This document shows positions 26,047 through 35,100 of a stretch of DNA of 64,000 nt, piece after piece. The notes below the pieces were generated by a model. That model saw only the letters and a program-made list of their open reading frames with translations, did no database searches and was not told where the DNA came from. The DNA comes from an uncultured Ignavibacteria bacterium (GTDB lineage Bacteria > Bacteroidota > Ignavibacteria > Kapaibacteriales > Kapaibacteriaceae): positions 1 through 64,000 of the forward strand of contig CAJAIA010000030.1 of assembly GCA_903939735.1 (NCBI GenBank), written 5' to 3'. The position numbers and the translations under genes were made by a program. The stretch's first letter is position 1. Every line of letters begins with the position of its first letter.

Positions 26047-28214
26047 ACGAGACCTCGACGCTTGCGAAGCGTCCACTCAGCTGCGAAACATCCGATAGCA
26101 AGAACGACGAGCCAGGGAAGATGATACACCGGATACTCTCGATCTCTGGTCTGCACAACGTCGCGAAGACGTGGATCACGCTTGAGCATCTCACGAAGAG
26201 CATCGAGCTTATCGATGCTGATAGCAAGACCACCGGTACGTTGAGCCATAGAGTTCAACAGAGGAGCATTGCGGATCAGCGCCACATCTTCAACCTGCAG
26301 ATCCCCTACCGTAAAACGTCCGCGCCGAGTCGCAAGTTGGACACTACCACGAGTTGCCGTGCCGACGAAGCTGTAATCACCGGGTGGTAACGAACCCACG
26401 GTAGTGGCATAGCGTCCATTCCCCTGTAGAGCAAGCACCACTGAACGTGGACCTGTTGAAGTCGTGAGTACGACACGTACCTCCGCATCATTTACCGCCG
26501 CAAATGACTCGTCTTGAACTGAGGCTACAAATCCTACCGGCTCGCCTGTGGCGTAGAACTTCTGCGTCGGAGCGATAACAATGCGACGCTCCGAATCTCG
26601 CACACGCAGCCATGAAACAGCATTGCCAAGAAATGCATCGAGGACATCAACCTGAGTACCACCCCGAGCTTGTTGCGGAGCTGTACCGAGCAAGCGCCAA
26701 CGATACACCCCATAGCCCAGAACAGCAATGCTTCGCGTCCTACCATCATCACGCTTCATAATAAGCGGTTCTTCGAGCGCTGCATTACCTACACGGATCG
26801 TTGCTAGGACCTGCGCACCGGGTGCTGACTCAACGAAGGTCTCGGTACGGAACATAGGAGGCAGTGATTTCCATGTCGATGCATCTCGCACATCACCGGA
26901 CAAACGCATGATTGGATCAGACGCGCTACCGTCAGTAACATCTGGCGTTACGAGGAACTCCTGTGGTCTACTTCCAGTGACGCGAAACGGCAGTATACTC
27001 TCGAGGGAGCCGAGCTTACGGTAGTCAAGCTGCACCGACGGCATGAAGAACAACGCTGTTCCCGATGAGCATGCCTTGGCGATTGTCTCCACGACGGCCG
27101 CACTCGATTGCGTCGTAGGGAACCCTACGAGAACGAGAGCCTCGATATCTGCGAGATCGTTAAGCGACGGGGTTCCTTCGTAGAACTCTGCCCCTTGTTT
27201 CTGCACGAATGTCGACACAACAACAGACGGGTCGCGCGTGAGCGAGGTTTTGATAAACGCAACATCCGGACTAGGCGCACCTGCGATTAGCACCACCTTG
27301 CGCTTATACGAACGAACATCCACAAACGCCTGAACGCGATTGTTTGCCGTTGTTGCCTCTCCATCAACCGGCCGAAGAGCAACAACAAGCTTTCGCACAC
27401 CCTCTTGGGCAGGCTTCCAATCCATAGTTACAGTCTGGCGCGGAACATTCGATCGCACCGCCACGCGCTGTGAACTCACCCGTGCCCCATTATCCTCGAT
27501 CACCATCTCATAGTCACCATCAGGCACGCGATATGATTCGATATCGACAGTAACAGGCATCGGTTCGCGAACAACGCCGATACCAGCAACGAGGATACGT
27601 GTTACCGCTAAATCCTTCGGCATTACAGTGTCGCCGAAGCCAACACTATACACGCCGAGCCCAAGGTTGTCAGCCAGCATCACCGGATTATCAGATCCAT
27701 TGTGCTGACCATCTGTTACGAGGACAATTGCGCCGATGCGACGGTCGATCGAACGATTAGCGATAGCGGAGAGGCCCGATGCGATGTCAGTACGATACCC
27801 ACGGAATGTCAGCGAATCGATGTCTTGAACTTCACGCAGAACATCCGAGAACCCATACAATTCAACATCGATGTCCGCTCCAAGAGTCGATTGCAACGTC
27901 GCCACTGTTGCACGTAGCGCAGTTGTATCCATCTTGGCTAGACGCGGCAACGAGCGCGATTCATCGATCAGCAGGGCTACTCGGGGACGGACAGTTTCAC
28001 TCTGTACAATGCGTAGGATTGGCTCAAAGAGCAGCAAGAGTAAACTCGCAAGTCCAAGCGCACGTAGTATGCGCAGCGTTGCAAGGGTGAATGGTGTTTG
28101 CTGCGGATCAACTCGCGTGTATGTGTACCATGACGCCGCAGATCCTAGAATGACGCTGAGTGCATAGATCCACCACGTTGACGCGGCAAGATCGAAGTGT
28201 ACATGCTCCATCAT
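26043..28214 (-). CDS. Membrane-anchored von Willebrand factor A domain protein
   Basis: The 723-residue protein has two N-terminal transmembrane helices (about 10-30 and 45-65), a VWA domain (about 75-240; ALLIDESRSLP, then VLVTDGQHNGSD), then beta-rich domains and a flavodoxin/amidotransferase-like region (about 300-420; KVVLIAGAPSPD). The last helix is near the C-terminus (LPWLVVLAIGCFAAEW). The bulk should face the periplasm. The layout matches Bacteroidota BatA-related VWA proteins of unknown function. The MIDAS serine positions read DESRS, so metal binding is plausible. Its ATG overlaps the lycopene cyclase stop (ATGA). Function is not assigned. Confidence 0.82.
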   Translation of the reverse strand: MMEHVHFDLAASTWWIYALSVILGSAASWYTYTRVDPQQTPFTLATLRILRALGLASLLLLLFEPILRIVQSETVRPRVALLIDESRSLPRLAKMDTTALRATVATLQSTLGADIDVELYGFSDVLREVQDIDSLTFRGYRTDIASGLSAIANRSIDRRIGAIVLVTDGQHNGSDNPVMLADNLGLGVYSVGFGDTVMPKDLAVTRILVAGIGVVREPMPVTVDIESYRVPDGDYEMVIEDNGARVSSQRVAVRSNVPRQTVTMDWKPAQEGVRKLVVALRPVDGEATTANNRVQAFVDVRSYKRKVVLIAGAPSPDVAFIKTSLTRDPSVVVSTFVQKQGAEFYEGTPSLNDLADIEALVLVGFPTTQSSAAVVETIAKACSSGTALFFMPSVQLDYRKLGSLESILPFRVTGSRPQEFLVTPDVTDGSASDPIMRLSGDVRDASTWKSLPPMFRTETFVESAPGAQVLATIRVGNAALEEPLIMKRDDGRTRSIAVLGYGVYRWRLLGTAPQQARGGTQVDVLDAFLGNAVSWLRVRDSERRIVIAPTQKFYATGEPVGFVASVQDESFAAVNDAEVRVVLTTSTGPRSVVLALQGNGRYATTVGSLPPGDYSFVGTATRGSVQLATRRGRFTVGDLQVEDVALIRNAPLLNSMAQRTGGLAISIDKLDALREMLKRDPRLRDVVQTRDREYPVYHLPWLVVLAIGCFAAEWTLRKRRGLV

Positions 28215-28951
28215 GGGTGCGCAGCCGGTACAAGGAGAATAGCACTCTGAGCCACCAACAAACTCGTCATGTAGAAGAACGCAACCTCTTCCCAGGGTAG
28301 GATCGTTGCGATGCGATGTCCCGTTGTCTGCGCGTGGTCGAAGAACCAAATTCCACGACGCACTGCCCAAACATCAGCAACCGATAGATAGGTGCCGATG
28401 ATGAGCGTTGCATAGATGATGACGTCCAAACGTGGCATCAACATTCCCGCACCGAAGAGCCACTGCAACACAATGATGGGAAGGAACCAGTAACCGAGGT
28501 GCCAGGCATACCGGAACGAACGGTGCGCTACTCGCCACGTACGTGTCATGCGTCCGAGGATAAGCCAGAGCCCTAACGTTACACCAATACGAATGCCAAC
28601 ATCTGACGTAAACGACACTGGTGATAGCTGCTGTGACGGCAGCAAACGACAAAGGATCGCAGTTGCAAAGGCTACTTGTAGCGTCTGAATGACGAAGAAC
28701 GAAATCTCCTCTATCGGCAGACTGCGAATCCGGAACAACAAACGGCCTTCTGGAAAGTCCCATATGCCCTGTTCGACCGCCCAGTTATCCCACGGGAAGG
28801 TAAACCCGATGACAACAACACATAATGCTGCAAGGATTCCAAGGGTGAGCACGTCTCCATCAATCTGATACCATGCTACACCGAGGGCGGCAAGCACTGG
28901 TAGCGTCCAGCGGTAGTGAAACCCCCGATATGTCATCCCTTGCTCAGTCAT
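28211..28951 (-). CDS. Lycopene cyclase, fused CrtYc/CrtYd type
   Basis: This 246-residue integral membrane protein matches the carotenoid cyclase family in which two homologous three-helix halves are fused. Each half carries the signature: first SLPIEEISFFVIQTLQVA (about 77-94), then ILPWEEVAFFYMTSLLVAQS (about 215-234), with W-D-F and W-F-F aromatic motifs just before. The enzyme would cyclise the ends of lycopene to give beta-carotene. No other carotenoid gene (crtE, crtB, crtI) is in the window. The ATG overlaps the end of the porQ-like gene by 8 bases. Its place between a type IX protein and a VWA protein is unexplained. Confidence 0.88.
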   Translation of the reverse strand: MTEQGMTYRGFHYRWTLPVLAALGVAWYQIDGDVLTLGILAALCVVVIGFTFPWDNWAVEQGIWDFPEGRLLFRIRSLPIEEISFFVIQTLQVAFATAILCRLLPSQQLSPVSFTSDVGIRIGVTLGLWLILGRMTRTWRVAHRSFRYAWHLGYWFLPIIVLQWLFGAGMLMPRLDVIIYATLIIGTYLSVADVWAVRRGIWFFDHAQTTGHRIATILPWEEVAFFYMTSLLVAQSAILLVPAAHP

Positions 28952-29900
28952 CTAGACGCATCGCAACACTTACACGATGAACGACGCTTGCAGCGCCGAG
29001 CGAACTCAGAGCATAATCGAAATCAAGCGACGGCAAATGAACTCCGATACCACCCGAGAGTCCTGTGAGCTGACCCGGCACGTTAACCGCACTGGTATTG
29101 CGAACAGCATTTGTATACCCAATGCGTGCCTGAATAACCTTGCCGAGATACAACTCACCACCCACCGAGAAATTCAGCAAACGGTCGACAAGAGATCCGA
29201 CATCATCTGTGAGGTGATTAAGGGAAGCATTCACCAGCAACGGCAGCCCACGGAGGCGATGATTAACGCCTATGCGAAGATCCATCGGAAGCCGATCGCG
29301 AGTACCATCATAGGTCGATAGTTGCGTGCCGAGATTAAGGATACTAATCCCAATGTTGGTTCGCTGCTTCGGGAACTGAAAAATCATCCCTGCATCGATG
29401 GCAAGCGCTGTCGACGACATGTTGTCGAGTGTCGAATGCAGCACCTTCGCAGTAACGCCGTACGAGATCAACGTATCAAGCTCACGAGCGAGCGACACAC
29501 CGACGACGACATCACTGGATTGAAACGTGCCAGTCACAGTGCCCTGCGCATCAGCACGATCAAATGCGCCATAGGTTGTGTAGCTCACTGTTGCCGCGAG
29601 TGTACCAACGTTGTCTACATCACGATTGTACGTCGCATAGCCAGCACCGATATCAAGCACATGCTTGATAAATGTTCCACCAACGCTATTGCTCTGCAGC
29701 GTAGCGAGTCCGGCAGGATTCATCACAACGTTGTGTCCATCATTCGTCATCGCCACGGTTGAGCCCGCAAGAGCTGCCATCCGTGCGCTCATCATGCTGT
29801 ACATGAAGGGAAAGATCGTAGCCTGCTGCGACCAACCGATGTGTACCGAGCTAAGCAATGAGATAGCGAGAACGATGACGCGTAGATTCATAGTGCTCAT
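28944..29900 (-). CDS. PorV/PorQ-family outer-membrane protein of the type IX secretion system
   Basis: The 318-residue protein has a signal peptide (1-24, ending GWSQ) and a beta-barrel of the FadL-like PorV/PorQ family. The diagnostic N-terminal stretch is MSARMAALAGSTVAMTNDGHN followed by NPAGLA. PorV shuttles cargo from the SprA translocon to the attachment complex and PorQ works beside PorU/PorZ. Size (318) fits PorQ slightly better than PorV (about 390), but I cannot separate them firmly. The ATG overlaps the ybgC stop (ATGA). Together with SprA and the CAP protein it shows that the organism has a type IX system. Confidence 0.8.
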   Translation of the reverse strand: MSTMNLRVIVLAISLLSSVHIGWSQQATIFPFMYSMMSARMAALAGSTVAMTNDGHNVVMNPAGLATLQSNSVGGTFIKHVLDIGAGYATYNRDVDNVGTLAATVSYTTYGAFDRADAQGTVTGTFQSSDVVVGVSLARELDTLISYGVTAKVLHSTLDNMSSTALAIDAGMIFQFPKQRTNIGISILNLGTQLSTYDGTRDRLPMDLRIGVNHRLRGLPLLVNASLNHLTDDVGSLVDRLLNFSVGGELYLGKVIQARIGYTNAVRNTSAVNVPGQLTGLSGGIGVHLPSLDFDYALSSLGAASVVHRVSVAMRLDD

Positions 29901-30313
29901 GTCTGGTGGAGAAACTTCTCTATCCCCTCAACGAATCGTCGCGGTTGTCTCACCGGACGAAATGTGGCGGCAGATACGAATGTGTGACGCGTCCAGCCCG
30001 TGACAAGTGTAACACCGTCACGATGCACGCGATAATGGAGTTCAAGCACTACCGAGAGCGATGGAGTATAGGTTGTGGTAATCACAATCTCATCGTCGTA
30101 CCGCGCTGGCGCATGGTACTGCGCATGCGCTTCGAGCACTGGTAGGTAGAGTCCTTCAGCCTCAAAGGTGGCGTACGCGATACCCGCTGCTCGTAGAAGC
30201 TCCGTCCGACCGATTTCAAACAACCGCATGTAATTGCCGTAGTAGACAACACCCATCGTGTCGGTATCACTGTATCTGATACGATACGTTGTGTCGTGTG
30301 TCACTGTACCCAT
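29897..30313 (-). CDS. YbgC/FadM-family acyl-CoA thioesterase
   Basis: This hot-dog thioesterase of 138 residues hydrolyses acyl-CoA or acyl-ACP. It has the family motif RYSDTDTMGVVYYGNYMRLFE near the N-terminus, with the catalytic aspartate in SDTD, and the typical later segment YHAPARYDDE. YbgC proteins often sit with Tol-Pal genes; here the gene follows parB by 4 bases and overlaps porQ-like. Substrate is unknown, though a short-chain or phospholipid-related acyl thioester is likely from the family. Confidence 0.87.
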   Translation of the reverse strand: MGTVTHDTTYRIRYSDTDTMGVVYYGNYMRLFEIGRTELLRAAGIAYATFEAEGLYLPVLEAHAQYHAPARYDDEIVITTTYTPSLSVVLELHYRVHRDGVTLVTGWTRHTFVSAATFRPVRQPRRFVEGIEKFLHQT

Positions 30314-30317
30314 GACA

Positions 30318-31289
30318 TTACTGTTGATCTGGTGATTGCATCGTCAGCATGACTTCAAGGAGACGTTCGAGTTCTTCCATCGAGTAAAACTCCACCTCGA
30401 TCGTACCCGCATCGTCGTTCTTCAACTTGACACGCACCTGCGTAGCGAAGATGTGACGCAGACTGTCTTCGATATCACCAAGCGTCGACGAACGGTTCGC
30501 CTTCGCTGGTGATGTGCCTCGCGGACTTGCAGCACCAGACGCTACTGTATGAATGTCTCCATTACGTTCGATGTATTTGCGCCCAAGCTCAAGGTCCTTG
30601 ACCAATGCTTCCGTCTTACGAACGCTTAGCTCTTTCTTAATCACTTCGCGGAGAACAACCAGCTGCGACGACTCGGATGACAACGCCAAGAGAGCCCGAG
30701 CATGTCCCATCGAGATACGTCGTACGCGTAATGCCGACTGAGCATCTGCCGGCAGCTTGAGCAATCGGAGAAAGTTTGCGACAGTGCTTCGGTCTTTGCC
30801 GACCTTCACAGCAACCTCTTCCTGCTTCATCCCGCATTCGTCGATAAGACGCTGATAACCAATGCCAACTTCCAGAGGATTCAAATCCTCTCGCTGGAGG
30901 TTCTCAACCAGTGCTATCTCGAGCATCTGAGCATCAGATCCGACCGCGATCACATAGGCGGGTATCGCCGTGAGTCCGGCAATCTTCGATGCGCGAAGGC
31001 GACGTTCGCCACTGATGAGTTCGTATTGATCAAAGTGCCTACGAACCGTGATAGGAGTAATGACACCATGCACGGCAATTGACTGGGCAAGTTCTTGCAG
31101 CGCACCTTCGTCAAAGTGGTGGCGCGGCTGCACGGGATTCGTCGAGATCTGTTCGATGTCGATGAGTGCTACGCCCGTAACTTCATCCAGCGTATCGGAG
31201 ATCGGCTGTTGGGCCGACGCATCCTGACGGATGAGCTCTTTCGGAATCAATGCGCCAATACCCTTGCCTAGGCCTAGTCCTTGTTTCAC
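30318..31289 (-). CDS. parB: Chromosome partitioning protein ParB
   Basis: ParB is a CTPase clamp that loads on parS sites and is segregated by ParA. The 323-residue protein starts KQGLGLGKGIGALIP, as many Bacteroidota ParB proteins do. The ParB/Srx domain has PVQPRHHF and GERRLRAS; a helix-turn-helix domain follows (about 150-210, QEEVAVKVGKDRSTVANFL). A C-terminal dimerisation segment closes it. The start is GTG at 31289, 8 bases after the parA stop. Chromosomal parAB usually lies near oriC, but no origin is in the window. Confidence 0.94.
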   Translation of the reverse strand: MKQGLGLGKGIGALIPKELIRQDASAQQPISDTLDEVTGVALIDIEQISTNPVQPRHHFDEGALQELAQSIAVHGVITPITVRRHFDQYELISGERRLRASKIAGLTAIPAYVIAVGSDAQMLEIALVENLQREDLNPLEVGIGYQRLIDECGMKQEEVAVKVGKDRSTVANFLRLLKLPADAQSALRVRRISMGHARALLALSSESSQLVVLREVIKKELSVRKTEALVKDLELGRKYIERNGDIHTVASGAASPRGTSPAKANRSSTLGDIEDSLRHIFATQVRVKLKNDDAGTIEVEFYSMEELERLLEVMLTMQSPDQQ

Positions 31290-31297
31290 GCAACCTC

Positions 31298-32086
31298 CTA
31301 CTGTACAACAGCGCCTGGGAGGACGCCGTTACGAGTGAGGATTTCAGTGGCAAGTTCGAGATAGTTCTGCGCACCAATGCTTGATGCATCATAGAGCAAT
31401 GCTGGCTTACCGTGGCTCGGAGCTTCCGATAAGCGGACGTTACGCGAGATGACGGTGCGACAAGCCTTATCCTCAAAGTGACGACGAACCTCATCGACAA
31501 CTTGATTGGACAAACGAAGACGTGAGTCGTACATCGTTAAGAGGACGCCCTCGATATCAAGACGCGGATTGGTCGTGCGACGGACGATCGAAATTGTATT
31601 GAGCAGCTGACCGAGACCCTCCAATGCATAGAACTCGCATTGTACTGGAATCAGAACCGCATCGGCGGCCGTGAGTGAGTTCAACGTGAGAAGCCCGAGC
31701 GAAGGCGGACAGTCAATCACGATGAAGTCGTAGTTCTCGCGCACGCTGTCGAGAACTTTGCGGAGTAGATGCTCTCGCTGCGGAACATCAACGAGCTCGA
31801 TCTCTGCACCGACAAGATTGATATGCGATGGCACGAGATCTAGAAACGGCATCTGGGTATGGACAATCACATCATTGATGGGGAGATTGTTCACCAGAAC
31901 CTCGTACACCGTCCGGTCGAGTTGCGCTGTCTCAACGCCATAACCATGTGATGCATTCGCCTGAGGGTCGATGTCGACCAGCAGCGTCCTCTGCTCTGCG
32001 GCAGCAAGTGACGCAGCCAAATTGACAGCCGTCGTTGTCTTTCCGACGCCACCCTTTTGATTGGCGACCGCTATAATCTTACCCAT
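31298..32086 (-). CDS. parA: Chromosome partitioning ATPase ParA (Soj)
   Basis: ParA forms an ATP-dependent gradient on the nucleoid that pulls ParB-parS complexes apart. The 262-residue protein begins [20 protein letters not shown], the deviant Walker A of the family, and has DIDPQANAS and the Walker B segment VIDCPPSLG. Lacking an N-terminal helix-turn-helix, it is a chromosomal Soj type rather than a plasmid P1 type. I chose ATG 32086 since upstream residues are not conserved, and AAGGAG precedes it. It heads a minus-strand operon reaching to ogg. Confidence 0.95.
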   Translation of the reverse strand: MGKIIAVANQKGGVGKTTTAVNLAASLAAAEQRTLLVDIDPQANASHGYGVETAQLDRTVYEVLVNNLPINDVIVHTQMPFLDLVPSHINLVGAEIELVDVPQREHLLRKVLDSVRENYDFIVIDCPPSLGLLTLNSLTAADAVLIPVQCEFYALEGLGQLLNTISIVRRTTNPRLDIEGVLLTMYDSRLRLSNQVVDEVRRHFEDKACRTVISRNVRLSEAPSHGKPALLYDASSIGAQNYLELATEILTRNGVLPGAVVQ

Positions 32087-32142
32087 GGGGATGGAGCTCC
32101 TTGTACTACGGTGAATGTGGCGGGTTGACCCCTGCACATGTG

Positions 32143-32158
32143 CTACGAAACTACGAAA
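32143..32158 (-). promoter_or_regulatory. Tandem 8-base repeat before parA with a -7-like box
   Basis: Read on the minus strand, TTTCGTAG occurs twice in direct succession. The junction forms TAGTTTCG (32153-32146), one base from TAnnTTTG. It would give a leader of about 55 bases before parA. Confidence 0.35.
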
Positions 32159-32199
32159 GTCCAACCAGCGGGAGCCCACTGTTTCATGGGCGTTCCACG

Positions 32200-35100
32200 C
32201 TATCGGCCACCAGAAATCGACAGACGTATGTCAATGCCAACTTGCGAGGTCGAAAATCCTGGATTAGCTGCACCCTCGCTGAAGTTTCCTTCATACCGGA
32301 AGAATGCTGACGCCGTTACGCGATTGCTGATCGTATATCGAGCACGAGGCTCGATGGTGATCTGCGTTGTACCGTCAACCAGCGATCCATCGGGACCCTT
32401 GTAGTCTAGCACATCGTATTGTGCACGGAGATTTCGACGAACCTGCGTATTGAAGCTGAACTCCATGTCATTCTGAAGGTCCAACCCGAGGAACTTGAGT
32501 GACACACCGCGACGGAGGTACGACGCTTGAATCTGAAGCTCGTGAGCGGTTTCGCGCGAAATCGTGCTTCGAGCTGACGCATTTAGTCCGTGTGTGGTGG
32601 TAACGTTATACCTAGCTGTAGCGGTCAGCAATCCGTTGAGACGTCGTTCATCAAACGACATATTGACACCAATCATTGGTGTAAAACCAGCCCGTATCTG
32701 CTGTACTTCCACAACACGACCATTATCGTTGATCCGCGCATTCTCGGTATATGTGCCCTGGTATGCGTGTTCAATGAAGATGCGCTGTGCAAGCCCCTTG
32801 AACGGACCAATCTTTTCAATGCCGTCCCAGCGCAATGTCCAGTTCAGCGCTGGCAGAACACGTCCGAGCTCTCCGTTGAAGAGCGACAGTGCGCTAAATC
32901 CATCGCGGAACGATTCTCCAAGAGCATCGAGGAGTCGCAAGCTGCGACCGATCGTGTCGGCATCTGCTTCAATCACTGCCTTGCGCTCGTTGTACAGACG
33001 AATCACCGATTCGACGTTGTTGCCGAAGAGTCCAAACGGCATGTCGGGGAAGCTGATAAAGCTCCGCTCGAGTGTTTGCCGCTTGTTAACATTTGTGAAC
33101 GTAGGCAATCCATTCACGTCGGTTACAACACGCTGGTTGCGCGTATAGCCAATATCCGTGCGCATGTTGAGGTCCAGTGTTGCGCCAGGCCACAATGGAC
33201 GATTCGTTTGGAATTGGAATGTCGAGCGCTGACTGTAGTCATCCTGCATCACAGCGTTAGCCGGACGAATACCAGGAGTTGTCTCGAAACGGAAGAATGG
33301 GAACACAGGGCTCCCCACCATCGAGATACCGCCATGCGGATTCGAAACCAAACCAAGCTGATACGCCGTGCTTGGGCCCCACAACGAATTGTTATCTCGG
33401 AACGTTAAGGTCCGCGCCCAAAGGTTCGTAAAACCAGTGCCACCCAATACGCCGTTGTTCACAGCTGTGTTTGCTTGATTAAACGTGAATGTCAGATTGT
33501 CGAATCCGAAGAGGATTTCTTGAATCACCGACAACACATCAGCACTTCCCTTCTTTGCTGTGCCGAAGATTTCCGATCCGATCTGACGCCAGCGGAACAC
33601 CGGACTGAGACGGAACGTCGATGTGTAACGAGCAGTCCGTACAACATCACGCTGCGCGGGATCTGGTTGAAGTGGATCCATCAGACCGTAGTTGACGTTG
33701 TACGATCCTGTTGTCTCGAGGAGTCGATTCAAACCAAGGACGTCCGGAAGACGTGGTCGGAAGGACAAGGTCACCGTTTGATTGAACATATTGTTCATGC
33801 CGAGGTCAAGCACGCGACCATTTGCAAAGAACATCTGACTTGCCAACTGACTGCCACTGCGCTGACGTCCATTCACATCAAGTTCGAGTGGGACAAGTGT
33901 TGATCCGGATACGGCCTTATAGTCGAGGATTGGGCTAAGGAATCCGTTCTCAACAATACGCCAGTTGAAGCCGAATGTCTGTTCCGAGAGGAACTCGCGC
34001 ACGATCGGACTTGGCTGCAGCAGGAAGCGCGACTGCTCGGTAGTGCGCGCACGCGTCATGCCAATGTTGGCTGTGATCGTCTGTGGAAGGAAGTTGATCT
34101 TCGTGTCTTTATACGCCTTAAGTCCCCATACGTCACCAAGGAACTTCAGCGGTGAAGCATGATACTTCGCCGGAAGAGTTACGGCATAGTCAACACGCAG
34201 CCTCCAACGCCAATCAAACCGTTGTTGGACAACCTGCGAGCGCTCAAACTCTTGTGCGTAGGCAAAGTTGAACGTAAGCTTGTTGAAGATGTCATCGACA
34301 TACCACGCCTTCGATGGAATGCCAAGCCGCAGTCCGGTGAGTGCCCACTGATCCTGCACACGCACGCGCTGCGAGCGCATCCGTACTTCCTGCGCTGCGC
34401 GATCTGCGGCCTCTTGTGTTCCGCCGGTAGCAAGCGTATCTCGTGCAGTGGCAAGTGCCGCTGCCTCAAGATTGACATCGTTCTGTGCTTGGAATAGCGG
34501 AGTTTCAGCTAACTCATTGTGGGTATAGGTAATCGGAATCTTCGTCTCTCGCATCTCCTGTGGGAGGAACTTCTCGAGTCCGACCTGCAGTGTTGCATTC
34601 CAGTTCGTCGTTTGAAGACGATTACCGAATCGTTCTTCAAGTCGGTGGAAGTTCGGTGTTGAATGATTGATCGACGCCGTAAAATCCCCAATGTCTGCAA
34701 GCTTCAAGGTCGTGCTTGCCACACCTGCCCAATCATTATCATCAATCGGCTCAACAACGCGGAGTTCGTCTACCCACATTGTCGTGGACAACTCATTAGG
34801 ATATCGTTCTGCTGGATTTGCGACACCAAAGCCAAAGAACGATACGCGTGTCATGATTGGGTTACCCTTAATGGCGAATATCCCTTGCTGATCACCCGGT
34901 ACAGGAAACTCCTGACGATCATTCGTTCGCATTTGATCACGCTGCTGCTTCACCGCTGTCATATCAGCAACGTTAATGCGCAAGTCTTGCCATCCACGAA
35001 GCAATGGGCGCCGATACTCGTAGTAGTTCGCCGAGTCCACACCAAATCGCACAAATGCATAGGCAGGGGGCGAGGAGCCAGGCACGACTGAGCTTGGCAT

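Noticed and set aside
30881-30896. Perfect inverted repeat GAGGATT-CA-AATCCTC
   Set aside because: It lies within conserved parB codons for E-D-L-N-P-L and has no T-tract or tRNA features; codon constraint explains it.
31280-31290. Half of a parS site (TGTTTCACG) at the parB start codon
   Set aside because: Only the left nine bases match; the right half does not. The sequence is fixed by the GTG-AAA-CAA start of parB.
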